Positions 26,621 to 35,864 of a stretch of DNA of 42,988 bases are shown piece after piece. The notes beneath the pieces were generated by a model. It did not search any database, was not told where the DNA came from, and saw nothing but the letters and a program-made list of their open reading frames with translations. The stretch covers positions 1 through 42,988 of the forward strand of contig JAMDDH010000029.1 of assembly GCA_023488885.1 (NCBI GenBank), in the 5' to 3' direction. The DNA comes from Thermoplasmatota archaeon. GTDB taxonomy: Archaea > Thermoplasmatota > Thermoplasmata > Thermoplasmatales > Thermoplasmataceae. The stretch's first letter is position 1, and every line of letters starts with the position of its first letter. A program made the translations under genes and the position numbers.

Positions 26621-26851
26621 ATTTTATCCCTCCTCCTGTTTGACTGCAAGACCCTTCTTCATTGTGAGAAAGCACTTGACGGATGTATTTAGATATATCG
26701 ATGACCATGCACCAGAAAGTGATCTAGTTGGAAACAATTGACGCACTGAAATGGCGTTGTTGTTCATCATCATTATTCAAAATTTCGATAAACTCAGGTA
26801 AAATTATATGAACTTCACGTTATTTTTTAGAATGAAAGGATTTATTAATAG

Positions 26852-26867
26852 CTATATATTTAAATTT
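26852..26867 (+). promoter_or_regulatory. TATA-like box of the orphan gene pair
   Basis: CTATATATTTAAATTT lies about 20-25 bases before the ATG at 26878. A second box, TTTATTAATA, is at 26841-26850. Either would give a nearly leaderless transcript. Confidence 0.5.
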
Positions 26868-26877
26868 TAGTAACCAA

Positions 26878-27264
26878 ATGGAAGCAGGAATATTTATCCG
26901 GTCATTGGAGGAACAGGTAAGACGGATCAAATTCCAACTCACTGAAGCAGATGATCAGTATTTTCCCCAGTACGACATGGATAAAAACGCTCTTCTGGAT
27001 AATGCAAAGATATGGTTTTTAAGAACAATTCAGAATACTGAGTTGACCGTTAACGAAATGGAAATGTCTTCCACCGACTATATCTCCAACATTGTCTTGG
27101 AGCCTGAGCGAGCCCACCCATTTCGACCAAGGTATCCGTCATTAATCTGGATGATTTCAAATCTGAAAAAAGAACAAGTAGAGTCAATTTTTGGAATACA
27201 ATTTACCGATAATCTGATGAGAATCTTAGCGACCGATATCCTGCCAAGGGGGTCATTATCGTAG
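26878..27264 (+). CDS. Unrecognised protein, first gene of an orphan pair
   Basis: A 128-residue soluble protein, acidic in the first half, with an N-terminal helix (SLEEQVRRIKFQLTEADDQ) and a helical C-terminus (SLIWMISNLKKEQVESIFG). No motif or family is recognised. It starts just after a TATA-like box and is followed, 6 or 24 bases later depending on the start used, by a 336- or 330-residue orphan. The two are presumably co-expressed and may act together. The GC content resembles its neighbours. Confidence 0.65.
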   Translation: MEAGIFIRSLEEQVRRIKFQLTEADDQYFPQYDMDKNALLDNAKIWFLRTIQNTELTVNEMEMSSTDYISNIVLEPERAHPFRPRYPSLIWMISNLKKEQVESIFGIQFTDNLMRILATDILPRGSLS

Positions 27265-27288
27265 TTTAATATGTTTAAAGGAATTAAT

Positions 27289-28281
27289 ATGTTCAGTTCA
27301 GAAACTTTGGGCAAATGCGCAGTTATAAAAATAATCGATCTACTTCCCAAGAAGATCAAGACTTCAGATGGAAGCACCAATCTCAAAGACAGCTTTCTCT
27401 TTTTGGCCAAATCTCAATCGAAACTCTTGGTTTACCAGAATCTTTGGTTACCTTTCACCGAGGAGGAAAGCGAAAAATTAAAAAGATATATCTCGACCTG
27501 GGGAGGAGGAGAGACTGTAGACATACGGAATGGGGTTCTTGAGATGGAATTGCCAAGCTTTCTGGTGCCATTTGTGGACGAAATAAGCAGTATACCCGGT
27601 GCAAGACTCTCCCCGAATCTGCTAAGGATTTCTGGCGATGTGTACTTCTGTGTGGAATTTCACCCAGCAACCAATCTTAAAGTGAGTGAAGTTGTGATGA
27701 ATTTCCTGTCCCGGGATCACATTTTCACGAAAGAGCTCATTTACATAGGGGATCAAGTCAACAATATACCATTCCTCCTGAATCTGTATAAAGAAAATGG
27801 AAACAGCTACGACAATTTTGTACTTTTGTCTAATGTCTGGGAATTTACCGAGGAAGAGATACGAAACCAAAATCTTGGTATATTCCAGAATCATGGCACT
27901 TTCGTTCCAAAATTTTTTGTTGACAATTCCACTGATAAACTCATCTTCAAACTGGACCACCGGGGCATTCTCGGTAAAGGTAAAAGTGTGGTAGTCGACG
28001 AAAAGGACAATCTCGTCGAAATAGAGATAACTTCAAAATTTTTCTCTGATTTTTACAATGAAATTATTCGAAGCTATTGCGGCCCCATCTTCTATCATGT
28101 CTATGTGAACGAATCAAGAGAAACATCATACTACCTTGTGGAAAAGGGAATCGAGGCTCTTTTCATAAAAGGTCTTCTCAAACTTTTTAACAAGGATCCA
28201 AGGTCCGAACACCGCAATTATATATTGAAGTTCCAGAAGCTCGGAGAAGTCCTTGGGGAAAGAATGAACAAAGCAAATTAG
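27289..28281 (+). CDS. Unrecognised protein, second gene of an orphan pair
   Basis: A protein of 330 residues from the ATG at 27289 (GGAATT just upstream); an ATG at 27271 would add six. It is mixed alpha/beta, soluble, with no catalytic motif that I recognise. Two blocks resemble the protein at 18397-19317. One is a central block, SSIPGARLSP, then VYFCVEFHPATNLKVSEVV and IYIG. The other is a C-terminal block, VEIEITSKFFSDFYNEIIRS. It has an extra helical tail of about 50 residues. A small hairpin GTGGA-AAAC-TCCAC at 28296-28309 lies after the stop and may mark the transcript end. Confidence 0.7.
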   Translation: MFSSETLGKCAVIKIIDLLPKKIKTSDGSTNLKDSFLFLAKSQSKLLVYQNLWLPFTEEESEKLKRYISTWGGGETVDIRNGVLEMELPSFLVPFVDEISSIPGARLSPNLLRISGDVYFCVEFHPATNLKVSEVVMNFLSRDHIFTKELIYIGDQVNNIPFLLNLYKENGNSYDNFVLLSNVWEFTEEEIRNQNLGIFQNHGTFVPKFFVDNSTDKLIFKLDHRGILGKGKSVVVDEKDNLVEIEITSKFFSDFYNEIIRSYCGPIFYHVYVNESRETSYYLVEKGIEALFIKGLLKLFNKDPRSEHRNYILKFQKLGEVLGERMNKAN

Positions 28282-28409
28282 TAAGGAATGGTGCAGTGGA
28301 AAACTCCACATTATCTTTCCCGTGATTTTATAATATAACCTCTCCAAAAAATACTGACGAAGACTATTGCATTCTCACAAAAAATTATTCTCAAAAACTA
28401 TGAGATTGC

Positions 28410-28434
28410 AGTGGGGTCATTGTAATTGACCTCC
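28410..28434 (-). terminator. Possible terminator of the tRNA pair
   Basis: An imperfect hairpin (GGTCA / TGACC around a 7-base loop) lies about 16-40 bases past the 3' end of the CAU tRNA and is followed on the minus strand by T-rich DNA. Archaeal terminators mainly need the T tract, so the hairpin may be incidental. Confidence 0.3.
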
Positions 28435-28449
28435 TCTGCTGATCTATAT

Positions 28450-28522
28450 GGGGCTGATCGGATTCGAACCAATGGCCGCCTGGTTATGAGCCAGGCGCTC
28501 TACCTAGCTAAGCTACAGCCCC
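28450..28522 (-). tRNA. tRNA with CAU anticodon (elongator Met or Ile2)
   Basis: A 73-base cloverleaf on the minus strand: acceptor GGGGCTG/CAGCCCC, anticodon stem CCTGG/CCAGG around CTCATAA (anticodon CAU), T arm ATTGG-TTCGAAT-CCGAT. The GGG/CCC anticodon-stem pairs and A1-U72 of archaeal initiator tRNA are absent, so it is not the initiator. Elongator Met and tIleS-modified Ile(CAU) cannot be separated safely by eye. CCA is not encoded. Its 5' end is only 5 bases after the 3' end of tRNA-Asn, so both come from one precursor. Confidence 0.92.
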
Positions 28523-28527
28523 AATGC

Positions 28528-28599
28528 GCCGTTGGTCGGATTCGGACCGACGACCGCTCGGTTAACAGCCGAGTGCTCTACCAGCTAAGCTACAACGGC
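28528..28599 (-). tRNA. tRNA-Asn (GUU)
   Basis: A 72-base cloverleaf on the minus strand: acceptor GCCGTTG/CAACGGC, anticodon stem CTCGG/CCGAG around CTGTTAA (anticodon GUU), T stem GTCGG/CCGAC. The T loop reads TCCGAAT, so position 55 is C instead of the nearly universal U (pseudouridine 55); the other two complete T loops on this contig that I folded (CAU and Gln) have TTCGAAT. No encoded CCA. It is the first tRNA of a two-gene transcript. Confidence 0.93.
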
Positions 28600-28657
28600 A
28601 AAGTATTCACGAGAGCTTTTCTGTACTTTTAATCTTTTCGCACTCAAGCTGTGAAAG

Positions 28658-30206
<1,549 letters not shown>

Positions 30207-30273
30207 CCTACCCTAATTACAAGATAAGATATAATTATTACCTGAAATCTATAAATCTGTGTTGAAAACTCCT

Positions 30274-30660
30274 TTATTTCCGTCTTTTCCTGATCTCATA
30301 AAGAATCATTTTATCGTAGTCAACCCTGTGCTTTATTTTCTTGTTTTTTAGTATTTTCGAAATTGATTCAGTTAAATCTCTTATTTCTTCGGAAAGCACT
30401 CCACGGTAGACTATCATTTCCAGGGTATCAGAAGGAAATACAAGTCTAAATCTCACACCTTCCTTTATGTATCCTATGGGCTTTTGGTTTTTTCTTATCT
30501 CAGCGAGGTTCAGTTCTAGTGAAATCTGATCATACTGGATGTCTTCTGCATTCTGTTTTGTCTCACTTACTACCAGTTCCCAAATTTCAGGGAAAGCTTT
30601 TTCAATTTCCTTCCATTGAAAATCATCATTGAAATATATGTGGCCGCTCCAGTTTTTCAC
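30274..30660 (-). CDS. Hypothetical protein (128 residues)
   Basis: A soluble mixed alpha/beta protein with a strand-rich core (FRLVFPSDTLEMIVYRGVL) and a basic C-terminus (KILKNKKIKHRVDYD, then EIRKRRK). I do not recognise the family. The basic tail would suit nucleic-acid contact, but no motif supports it. The ATG at 30660 is the only good start. The gap to the next minus-strand gene is about 67 bases, so co-transcription is possible. Confidence 0.65.
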   Translation of the reverse strand: MKNWSGHIYFNDDFQWKEIEKAFPEIWELVVSETKQNAEDIQYDQISLELNLAEIRKNQKPIGYIKEGVRFRLVFPSDTLEMIVYRGVLSEEIRDLTESISKILKNKKIKHRVDYDKMILYEIRKRRK

Positions 30661-30708
30661 CGGTCTCTATCAGCAATAATCTATTTAATTTTGCGGAAGC
30701 TCAATTTT

Positions 30709-30828
30709 ATGGCGGGTAAAGATAAATTCAACCTGAATAGGGAAGATTACCGTTTTGCCTTCATCGCTTCTGGAAAGGAAAGAATTAAAAACGCAAAGCC
30801 AATTCGCTGTAGAAGCCCCGTGGTGTAG
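30709..30828 (+). CDS. Doubtful short frame running into tRNA-Gln
   Basis: A 39-codon frame from an ATG about 30 bases after a TATA-like CTATTTAATTTT. The peptide is basic (MAGKDKFNLNREDYRFAF, ending RCRSPVV). Its last 15 bases lie inside the tRNA-Gln gene, so it is either the 5' stub of a gene truncated at the tRNA or chance. Low confidence. Confidence 0.25.
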   Translation: MAGKDKFNLNREDYRFAFIASGKERIKNAKPIRCRSPVV

Positions 30829-30885
30829 TGGCCAAGCATAGCGGGCTCTGGACCCGTCGACGGCAGTTCGAATCTGCCCGGGGCT
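30814..30885 (+). tRNA. tRNA-Gln (CUG)
   Basis: A 72-base cloverleaf: acceptor AGCCCCG/CGGGGCT with the A1-U72 pair typical of Gln, anticodon loop CTCTGGA (anticodon CUG), T arm GGCAG-TTCGAAT-CTGCC. CCA is not encoded. The TATA-like AATTAAAAAC about 30 bases upstream fits. A protein gene starts 27 bases after the tRNA and may share its transcript. Confidence 0.95.
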
Positions 30886-30912
30886 ATCAAAACTATAATG
30901 GCGGAGCATTAA

Positions 30913-31395
30913 ATGCCTGGAAACGAAGATGATGAAGATTATACCAAAGAGATGTGCGAATATATAAATGAAGAGATTTCCAGGGATCATCCCATATTCT
31001 TTTACAAGGCGGAGATGAAATTGGCTCAGGCCAGCATGGGACTCGCAATAGCAGAAGGTGTTAGACTCCAGGCAACAAGGGAGTTGCTGGATATGTTGGA
31101 TACTCTTTATCAGCTTATGATCGACCCTGAATCTAAACTGCCTGATTCACAAAGGAAAATGCTAAACCATGCCGATGACGTGTGGCTTGATCTTAAGGAA
31201 AAAATGAGTCAGGGAGATAAAAGGGCCGCACACCTGTTGAGCAGTCAGGCCCACATGTCTATGGCTTTGGGATATCTTATCAGATGCAGAAGCGATGAAA
31301 GATTTTCCCAGTTGATCCCTGATTACCTGATCAAATACCTGGGAAAACTCAGCACATTCACGTACCGGGAAGCTATTGGGCACGTGATGCTTTAA
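30913..31395 (+). CDS. All-helical hypothetical protein
   Basis: A 160-residue protein with an acidic N-terminus (NEDDEDYTKEM), followed by helices around YKAEMKLAQASMGLAIAEG, LLDMLDTLYQLMI, and SSQAHMSMALGYLIRCRS. No membrane segment and no recognised family; the helical-repeat-like pattern could serve protein binding. The ATG at 30913 is preceded by a weak ribosome-site-like GGCGGAG. The gene is convergent with the SDR gene; an imperfect hairpin (CCTCGG / CCGGAGG) lies between their ends at 31414-31431. Confidence 0.65.
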   Translation: MPGNEDDEDYTKEMCEYINEEISRDHPIFFYKAEMKLAQASMGLAIAEGVRLQATRELLDMLDTLYQLMIDPESKLPDSQRKMLNHADDVWLDLKEKMSQGDKRAAHLLSSQAHMSMALGYLIRCRSDERFSQLIPDYLIKYLGKLSTFTYREAIGHVML

Positions 31396-31435
31396 CTCTT
31401 GTGATCTGAAAATCCTCGGTAACGCCGGAGGACGT

Positions 31436-32278
31436 TCATTCCTGATGCGAATAATTTTTGATGTATTCTCTGAATGATTGCGGTTCTTTCACGAACCTGT
31501 CCAGGTACGTATTTTCTCTGTAGAAATTCAGGAGGAGTTTATCTATCTCCTCACTGTCAAAAACTCCTGCGTTCTTAACCGATTGAAGGGCTCCTTTATA
31601 ACCGAACTTTCCTGCTACAATTTTTTTAGGCTTTTTCCCCATTTTCTCCAGAGCAAGATTTATTGTCTCAGCAAACGAGATTTTATCCCTGGAACAGATG
31701 TCAACGGCACCCCTTAAATCCTTAGCTCCTTCTATTACCTTTACCAGATCTTCCACATGAACCGGGCAGATAGCTCCACCGGCGGGTAGTTTTGAGAAAT
31801 TTCCTGAAGCAAGCTTGAAAACTTTTCCGGTGAATTTGTCTTCATTTCCGAAAACGACGGATGGCCTTACGTTGAGATGATTCTTTACCAGTGCTGCATT
31901 GTCCTCTCCGGTTCTTTTAGTTCTGAAAAACTCAGTGGATCCGTAATGCACGTTAATGGATGAAAGATAAACAAGTCTCTGGTCTGTGTCATATTTCTTT
32001 ACAGCTTCAACAATATTCTTAATTCCGTTCACATTCACGTCAAAATATTTCTGGTCGGTCTCGGAATCTATGCCTGCTGCATCAACTATCATGTCGTAAT
32101 CTTTTATTGCAGACATAACCTTGTCTTTGTCCAGTATGTCCCCTTTAATCCATTCCACTCCAGCCTTGTCCAGTTCGTCATTGTTGCTTCTGGAATAATA
32201 GGCAACCTTATCCGCTGAAATTTTCCTTGCCACGTTGCTTCCAATGTAACCTGAGCCGCCTATAACTATTACTTTCAT
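31436..32278 (-). CDS. NAD(P)-dependent epimerase/dehydratase-like SDR (atypical)
   Basis: A 280-residue extended/atypical short-chain dehydrogenase. The cofactor site is GGSGYIGSNVA (8-18), followed by ARKISADKVAYYSR, DMIVDAAG and YFDVNVNGIKNIVEAVK. The usual YxxxK is not clear: after YLSSINVHYG the sequence reads FFRTKRTGE, suggesting Phe in place of Tyr. That places it with NDUFA9-like or NmrA-like atypical SDRs that bind the cofactor but may lack classic catalysis. It is transcribed divergently from the thiolase-like gene, about 110 bases apart. Role unknown. Confidence 0.85.
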   Translation of the reverse strand: MKVIVIGGSGYIGSNVARKISADKVAYYSRSNNDELDKAGVEWIKGDILDKDKVMSAIKDYDMIVDAAGIDSETDQKYFDVNVNGIKNIVEAVKKYDTDQRLVYLSSINVHYGSTEFFRTKRTGEDNAALVKNHLNVRPSVVFGNEDKFTGKVFKLASGNFSKLPAGGAICPVHVEDLVKVIEGAKDLRGAVDICSRDKISFAETINLALEKMGKKPKKIVAGKFGYKGALQSVKNAGVFDSEEIDKLLLNFYRENTYLDRFVKEPQSFREYIKNYSHQE

Positions 32279-32386
32279 GATGCTGCAGAACCCATAACAG
32301 AAAAACGCACAAATAGATTTCTCAACAGTTCAATATATCGATCTGGGAAATTTTATTAGTTAATTCCCAATCGCAGAAAGATTTCT

Positions 32387-33649
32387 ATGAAACATAAGGG
32401 ACATAATGTGTACATGGTTTCTGGCGGCGTTACCAAATTCGCAAAATCGACCCCGGAGATGGATTTCAGGCTGAGGGTAAAAAAAGCCTTCGATTATGCA
32501 CTCAATGATGCAAACATTTCGCTCAGCGATATCGACGGATCAGTGGCATCTTATTTCTCGGATCATTTCCAGAGACAGTTAATGTCAGGAATAATGGTTC
32601 AGGATTATCTTGGTCTAACGCCGAAGCCAAGCAAAAGGGTGGAGGGCGGAGGAGCAACCGGAGGACTGGCATTCCAGACCGGAGTTCAGGAGATCGCATC
32701 TGGCAGGATGGATGTCTGTGCAGTCTACGGATTTGAGACCATGTCACACGTGAATACATGGAAGGGAAATGAATTCATAGCTCTGGCGAGCGACACCAAT
32801 TTTGATTATCCCGTGGGTGGTTTTTATACTGGTTACTATGCAATGATGGCCGTTAGGCATATGCATGAATTCGGTACCACCGTGGAACAGTTGGCTAAAG
32901 TCTCTATAAAAAATCATGGAAACGCAATCCATAACCCATATGCCCAGAGCCCGGCTAAACTGACCATCGACGACGTCAGAAATTCCCCTATGGTTGCTTA
33001 TCCCTTAACGAGGCTGGACGTCTGCACAATGTCGGATGGAGCGGCTGTTGCAATCCTTGCCTCAGAAGAGAAAGCGTTCGAAATGAGTGATAACCCTGTT
33101 CTCATAAAGAGTATCGGAACAGGAACAGACACAATGAGATTATCAGACCGTCCTCTCGGCAAAGTGACCCTTTTACCAAACGAGAAGGAATCTGATTACA
33201 GGAATCTCAAGTATCCCGGCGTGCATTCATTCAGAGCAGGCAGGACTGCCGCCAAGGAAGCCTACGAGGGCGCGGGCATCACGGACCCTCTGGAAGAACT
33301 TGATGTAATAGAGCTTCACGACGCGTACACATCTTCCGAAATTCAGACTTACGAAGACCTCGGTTTATGCAAGTACGGTGAGGGCGGACCATTTATCGAC
33401 GAGGGGAAATCAGAACTTAATGGCAAAGTAGCTGTAAATCCCTCCGGAGGATTACTGGCATCAGGACATCCTGTGGGAGCATCGGGAATCATGCAGGGGG
33501 TATTCATGTTCTGGCAGTTGCAGCACACAATAAAGAAACATTTCAAGGATGACACCCTGCAGGTTAAAAATGCGAAAAGAGGGCTCATCCACAGTCATGC
33601 AGGAACAGGAACTTATGTTACTGCAACAATAATGGAGGCGGTCAAATGA
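32387..33649 (+). CDS. Thiolase-fold protein lacking the nucleophilic Cys
   Basis: A 420-residue thiolase-superfamily protein of the archaeal/SCP-x type. Archaeal acetoacetyl-CoA thiolases have VEAACASGG around the nucleophile; here the segment is VEGGGATGG, so Gly89 replaces Cys. Other catalytic-site parts remain: LDVCTMSDGAA, ELHDAYTSSE, and GHPVGASG with His361. The C-terminus is HSHAGTGTYVTATIM. It overlaps the DUF35 gene by four bases (ATGA). Archaeal thiolases form complexes with DUF35 proteins and HMG-CoA synthase, but no synthase gene is present here. Thiolase-fold/DUF35 pairs in steroid degradation are aldolases without the Cys. Activity is therefore probably not ordinary thiolysis. 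Confidence 0.85.
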   Translation: MKHKGHNVYMVSGGVTKFAKSTPEMDFRLRVKKAFDYALNDANISLSDIDGSVASYFSDHFQRQLMSGIMVQDYLGLTPKPSKRVEGGGATGGLAFQTGVQEIASGRMDVCAVYGFETMSHVNTWKGNEFIALASDTNFDYPVGGFYTGYYAMMAVRHMHEFGTTVEQLAKVSIKNHGNAIHNPYAQSPAKLTIDDVRNSPMVAYPLTRLDVCTMSDGAAVAILASEEKAFEMSDNPVLIKSIGTGTDTMRLSDRPLGKVTLLPNEKESDYRNLKYPGVHSFRAGRTAAKEAYEGAGITDPLEELDVIELHDAYTSSEIQTYEDLGLCKYGEGGPFIDEGKSELNGKVAVNPSGGLLASGHPVGASGIMQGVFMFWQLQHTIKKHFKDDTLQVKNAKRGLIHSHAGTGTYVTATIMEAVK

Positions 33650-34131
33650 CCATAAATCGTGATGCAAAGATGCCTGAAACTCAGAGTGGAACAGAAGTAT
33701 ACAGCTTTGATCCCCTTGTGGTGAAATCTCATTACGAGATTGATTACATCCACAGTTATGGCCAGGATTCTGAATTTTTCAGGGCACTTGGAAAGAAAAA
33801 ACTCATGGGAAGCAAGTGCAAGAAGTGTGGATACACCTACGCAACGCCAAGGGGACATTGCATGATGTGCGGATCTGAAACCGAGTGGTACCAGCTACCA
33901 AACGAAGGCAGAATACACACTTTTACTACCTGCTACTTCGGAAGTGAGGAATTTCTTTCGGAGACCCCGTTTAACCTAATAATGGTAGAATTTGACGGTG
34001 TAGATTCCCTATTTATGTCAAGGCTTGTCGGAGCTGATCAGGAAGACATGAAAATAGGCATGAAGGTCAAGGCAAAATTCAGGAGAAACCAGAAATTCAG
34101 CCCTACGGATGTCTATTTTGTTCCTCTTTAA
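33646..34131 (+). CDS. DUF35 Zn-ribbon/OB-fold acyl-CoA-associated protein
   Basis: A 161-residue DUF35 protein. An N-terminal helix region (about residues 35-55) leads to a rubredoxin-like Zn ribbon with CKKCG and CMMCG, then an OB fold (GRIHTFTTCYFGSEEFL, FNLIMVEFDGVDSLFMSRL, KVKAKFRRNQKF). DUF35 proteins partner thiolase-fold enzymes and bind or channel CoA thioesters. The ATG overlaps the upstream stop, so the two are translated together, presumably in a fixed ratio as a complex. Intact. Confidence 0.93.
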   Translation: MTINRDAKMPETQSGTEVYSFDPLVVKSHYEIDYIHSYGQDSEFFRALGKKKLMGSKCKKCGYTYATPRGHCMMCGSETEWYQLPNEGRIHTFTTCYFGSEEFLSETPFNLIMVEFDGVDSLFMSRLVGADQEDMKIGMKVKAKFRRNQKFSPTDVYFVPL

Positions 34132-34173
34132 GGGAAACGCAAAAATTCTTTATCTATTCCCAATCCTTTTTTT

Positions 34174-35757
34174 GTGTCAGATTTTTCCAATGAAGACAAA
34201 GACGTTTTTCTGGTAAAACTCAACAGAATGATTGACCGTGGTGCACTTCTCTCGCGATATAGCAGGGCGGCAAGCCTGGATATCCGTGAAGTTTACCGTA
34301 AGGAATTTCAAGGAAACGAAGGCAAAGGAAAGGATTTCTATCGTAGAATATTCCTGGAATACGGAGATGAATCCATCGCTGAACTCGTCACTGCACAGAT
34401 CGCTGTACAAAACGTCAGTAACGTAATAACAAAACTGATGGAAGAGTTGAGAGTGGGACTCTCATATCTGGAAAAATCCTCAAGATATGTTAGATATGAT
34501 AAAAGGGTAAATGACCACTATCTATACCTGAACCCGGAAAGTGCTGGTTTTGATGGGAAATATGCTGATATGTACAGAGACACCTGTGATGAACTCTTCG
34601 AACTCTATTCAAAGAATTACGAAAAATCACTTCATTTTTTTAAATTAAAATATCCAATTGATTCTATCAAGTTCTCTGAACGAAATGAAGATGCTGTGTT
34701 CATCGAAGATCTTAGCGGTAAAGACCGCGAGAGCGCAGAAAAATCATACAACAGTTCGATCAGGGCGAGAGTACTTGACGATCTGCGATACCTTCTACCT
34801 GCATCAACACTCACAAACATGGGGATATCCGGAAACGGACGGGCATTCATATCTCTGATTCAGAAATTAAATTCCTCCAGCCTCCCGGAAGCCAAACGCG
34901 TTGCAAATGCAATTTACGATGAACTGGAGCCAGAACTCCCAGAACTCATTGATTCTGCTATTTCTTCCCACGGAGAAGACCTGGTGAAATATAAGGCGCA
35001 ATTGGACGCTTATTGCCCGATCGAATACACGAATTTCCCGAAAGACGTGCATCTCGTTGAATTAATCGAGCATGAGGAAAGAAACTTCGCGCTCAGGAAA
35101 TCCCTAGGGATTATCGTTTTTGCGAATGGACAAGAAGATCTCGTATCTTCAATTAGAAGGATAGGAGAAATGTCAGCAGAAGAACAGATCAATTACGTAA
35201 AAGGTCTCGCGGATCTACGGCGAAACAGGCGCCACAAGCTGCATAGGGCATTCGAATCTGTCTCATACCTGTTCCAGATAACTACCAACTATGGTGCATT
35301 CAGGGATATGCAACGCCACAGATTCGTAAGCATAAACCGTCAACCACTTTCAAACAGGTTTGGTTTCGACACACCTGAGTTCTTCATGGAAGCCGAACAA
35401 AACAAAGAATATCTGAGGGTAATGAAAATGGCTTCCGAGACCTATGATGAACTTGATCGAAAATACGGGAGTGGAATGGCACAATATTGCATTCCCTATG
35501 CATACAGGTATCCGGTGTCCGCGTATATGAATTTGCGGGAGGCATCATTCTTCTGCGAGTTGAGATCAACGCCGCAGGCCCATCCAGATCTACGCAAGAT
35601 AGCTATATCAATACACGATGAAATCAGGCGGGTTCATCCGGAACTTGCAATACTTTTAAAATTTGTAGATAATGGAGACTACTCACTGGGACGACTTAAA
35701 TCTGAACATCGAAAAGAGAAGAAGCTGAGAGGTCTCAAAGATGGCAATAAGCAATAA
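34174..35757 (+). CDS. Double-length ThyX-like protein (tandem ThyX domains)
   Basis: A 527-residue protein, about twice the length of flavin-dependent thymidylate synthase ThyX (about 220-250). Both halves show ThyX blocks. N-half: YGDESIAE, then LRVGLSYLEKSSRYV (92-106), where ThyX has RHRTASLNEQSGRYV, and NGRAFISLIQKL. C-half: MQRHRFVSINRQPLSNRF (379-396), then NLREASFFCELRSTPQAHPD. The N-half keeps the Ser-x-Arg-Tyr end (Ser102, Arg104, Tyr105) but has lost RHR. The C-half keeps RHR (381-383) but has Pro391 at the Ser position. Start is GTG 34174. It could be a pseudo-tetramer ThyX or a flavoenzyme with a new substrate. Long ThyX-like proteins exist in genome annotation; their function is, to my knowledge, unproven. 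Confidence 0.88.
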   Translation: MSDFSNEDKDVFLVKLNRMIDRGALLSRYSRAASLDIREVYRKEFQGNEGKGKDFYRRIFLEYGDESIAELVTAQIAVQNVSNVITKLMEELRVGLSYLEKSSRYVRYDKRVNDHYLYLNPESAGFDGKYADMYRDTCDELFELYSKNYEKSLHFFKLKYPIDSIKFSERNEDAVFIEDLSGKDRESAEKSYNSSIRARVLDDLRYLLPASTLTNMGISGNGRAFISLIQKLNSSSLPEAKRVANAIYDELEPELPELIDSAISSHGEDLVKYKAQLDAYCPIEYTNFPKDVHLVELIEHEERNFALRKSLGIIVFANGQEDLVSSIRRIGEMSAEEQINYVKGLADLRRNRRHKLHRAFESVSYLFQITTNYGAFRDMQRHRFVSINRQPLSNRFGFDTPEFFMEAEQNKEYLRVMKMASETYDELDRKYGSGMAQYCIPYAYRYPVSAYMNLREASFFCELRSTPQAHPDLRKIAISIHDEIRRVHPELAILLKFVDNGDYSLGRLKSEHRKEKKLRGLKDGNKQ

Positions 35758-35815
35758 ATAAATGCACAATTTTTTCTTTATTCCAGCCACTTTCTCTCTC
35801 GCAGAGAATTCAAAA

Positions 35816-35826
35816 TGTTTATATTG
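35816..35826 (+). promoter_or_regulatory. TATA box of the thermosome gene
   Basis: TGTTTATATTG, about 40-45 bases before the ATG. Together with GAGGTGA at 35851-35857 it gives a short leader carrying a ribosome-binding site. Confidence 0.5.
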
Positions 35827-35864
35827 AAGAACATATTTATCTGTCAACTCGAGGTGAATACAAG

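Noticed and set aside
28426-28632. Plus-strand frame of 68 codons
   Set aside because: It consists of two tRNA genes read on the opposite strand; peptides such as RIRTDDRSVNSR are classic tRNA translation artefacts.
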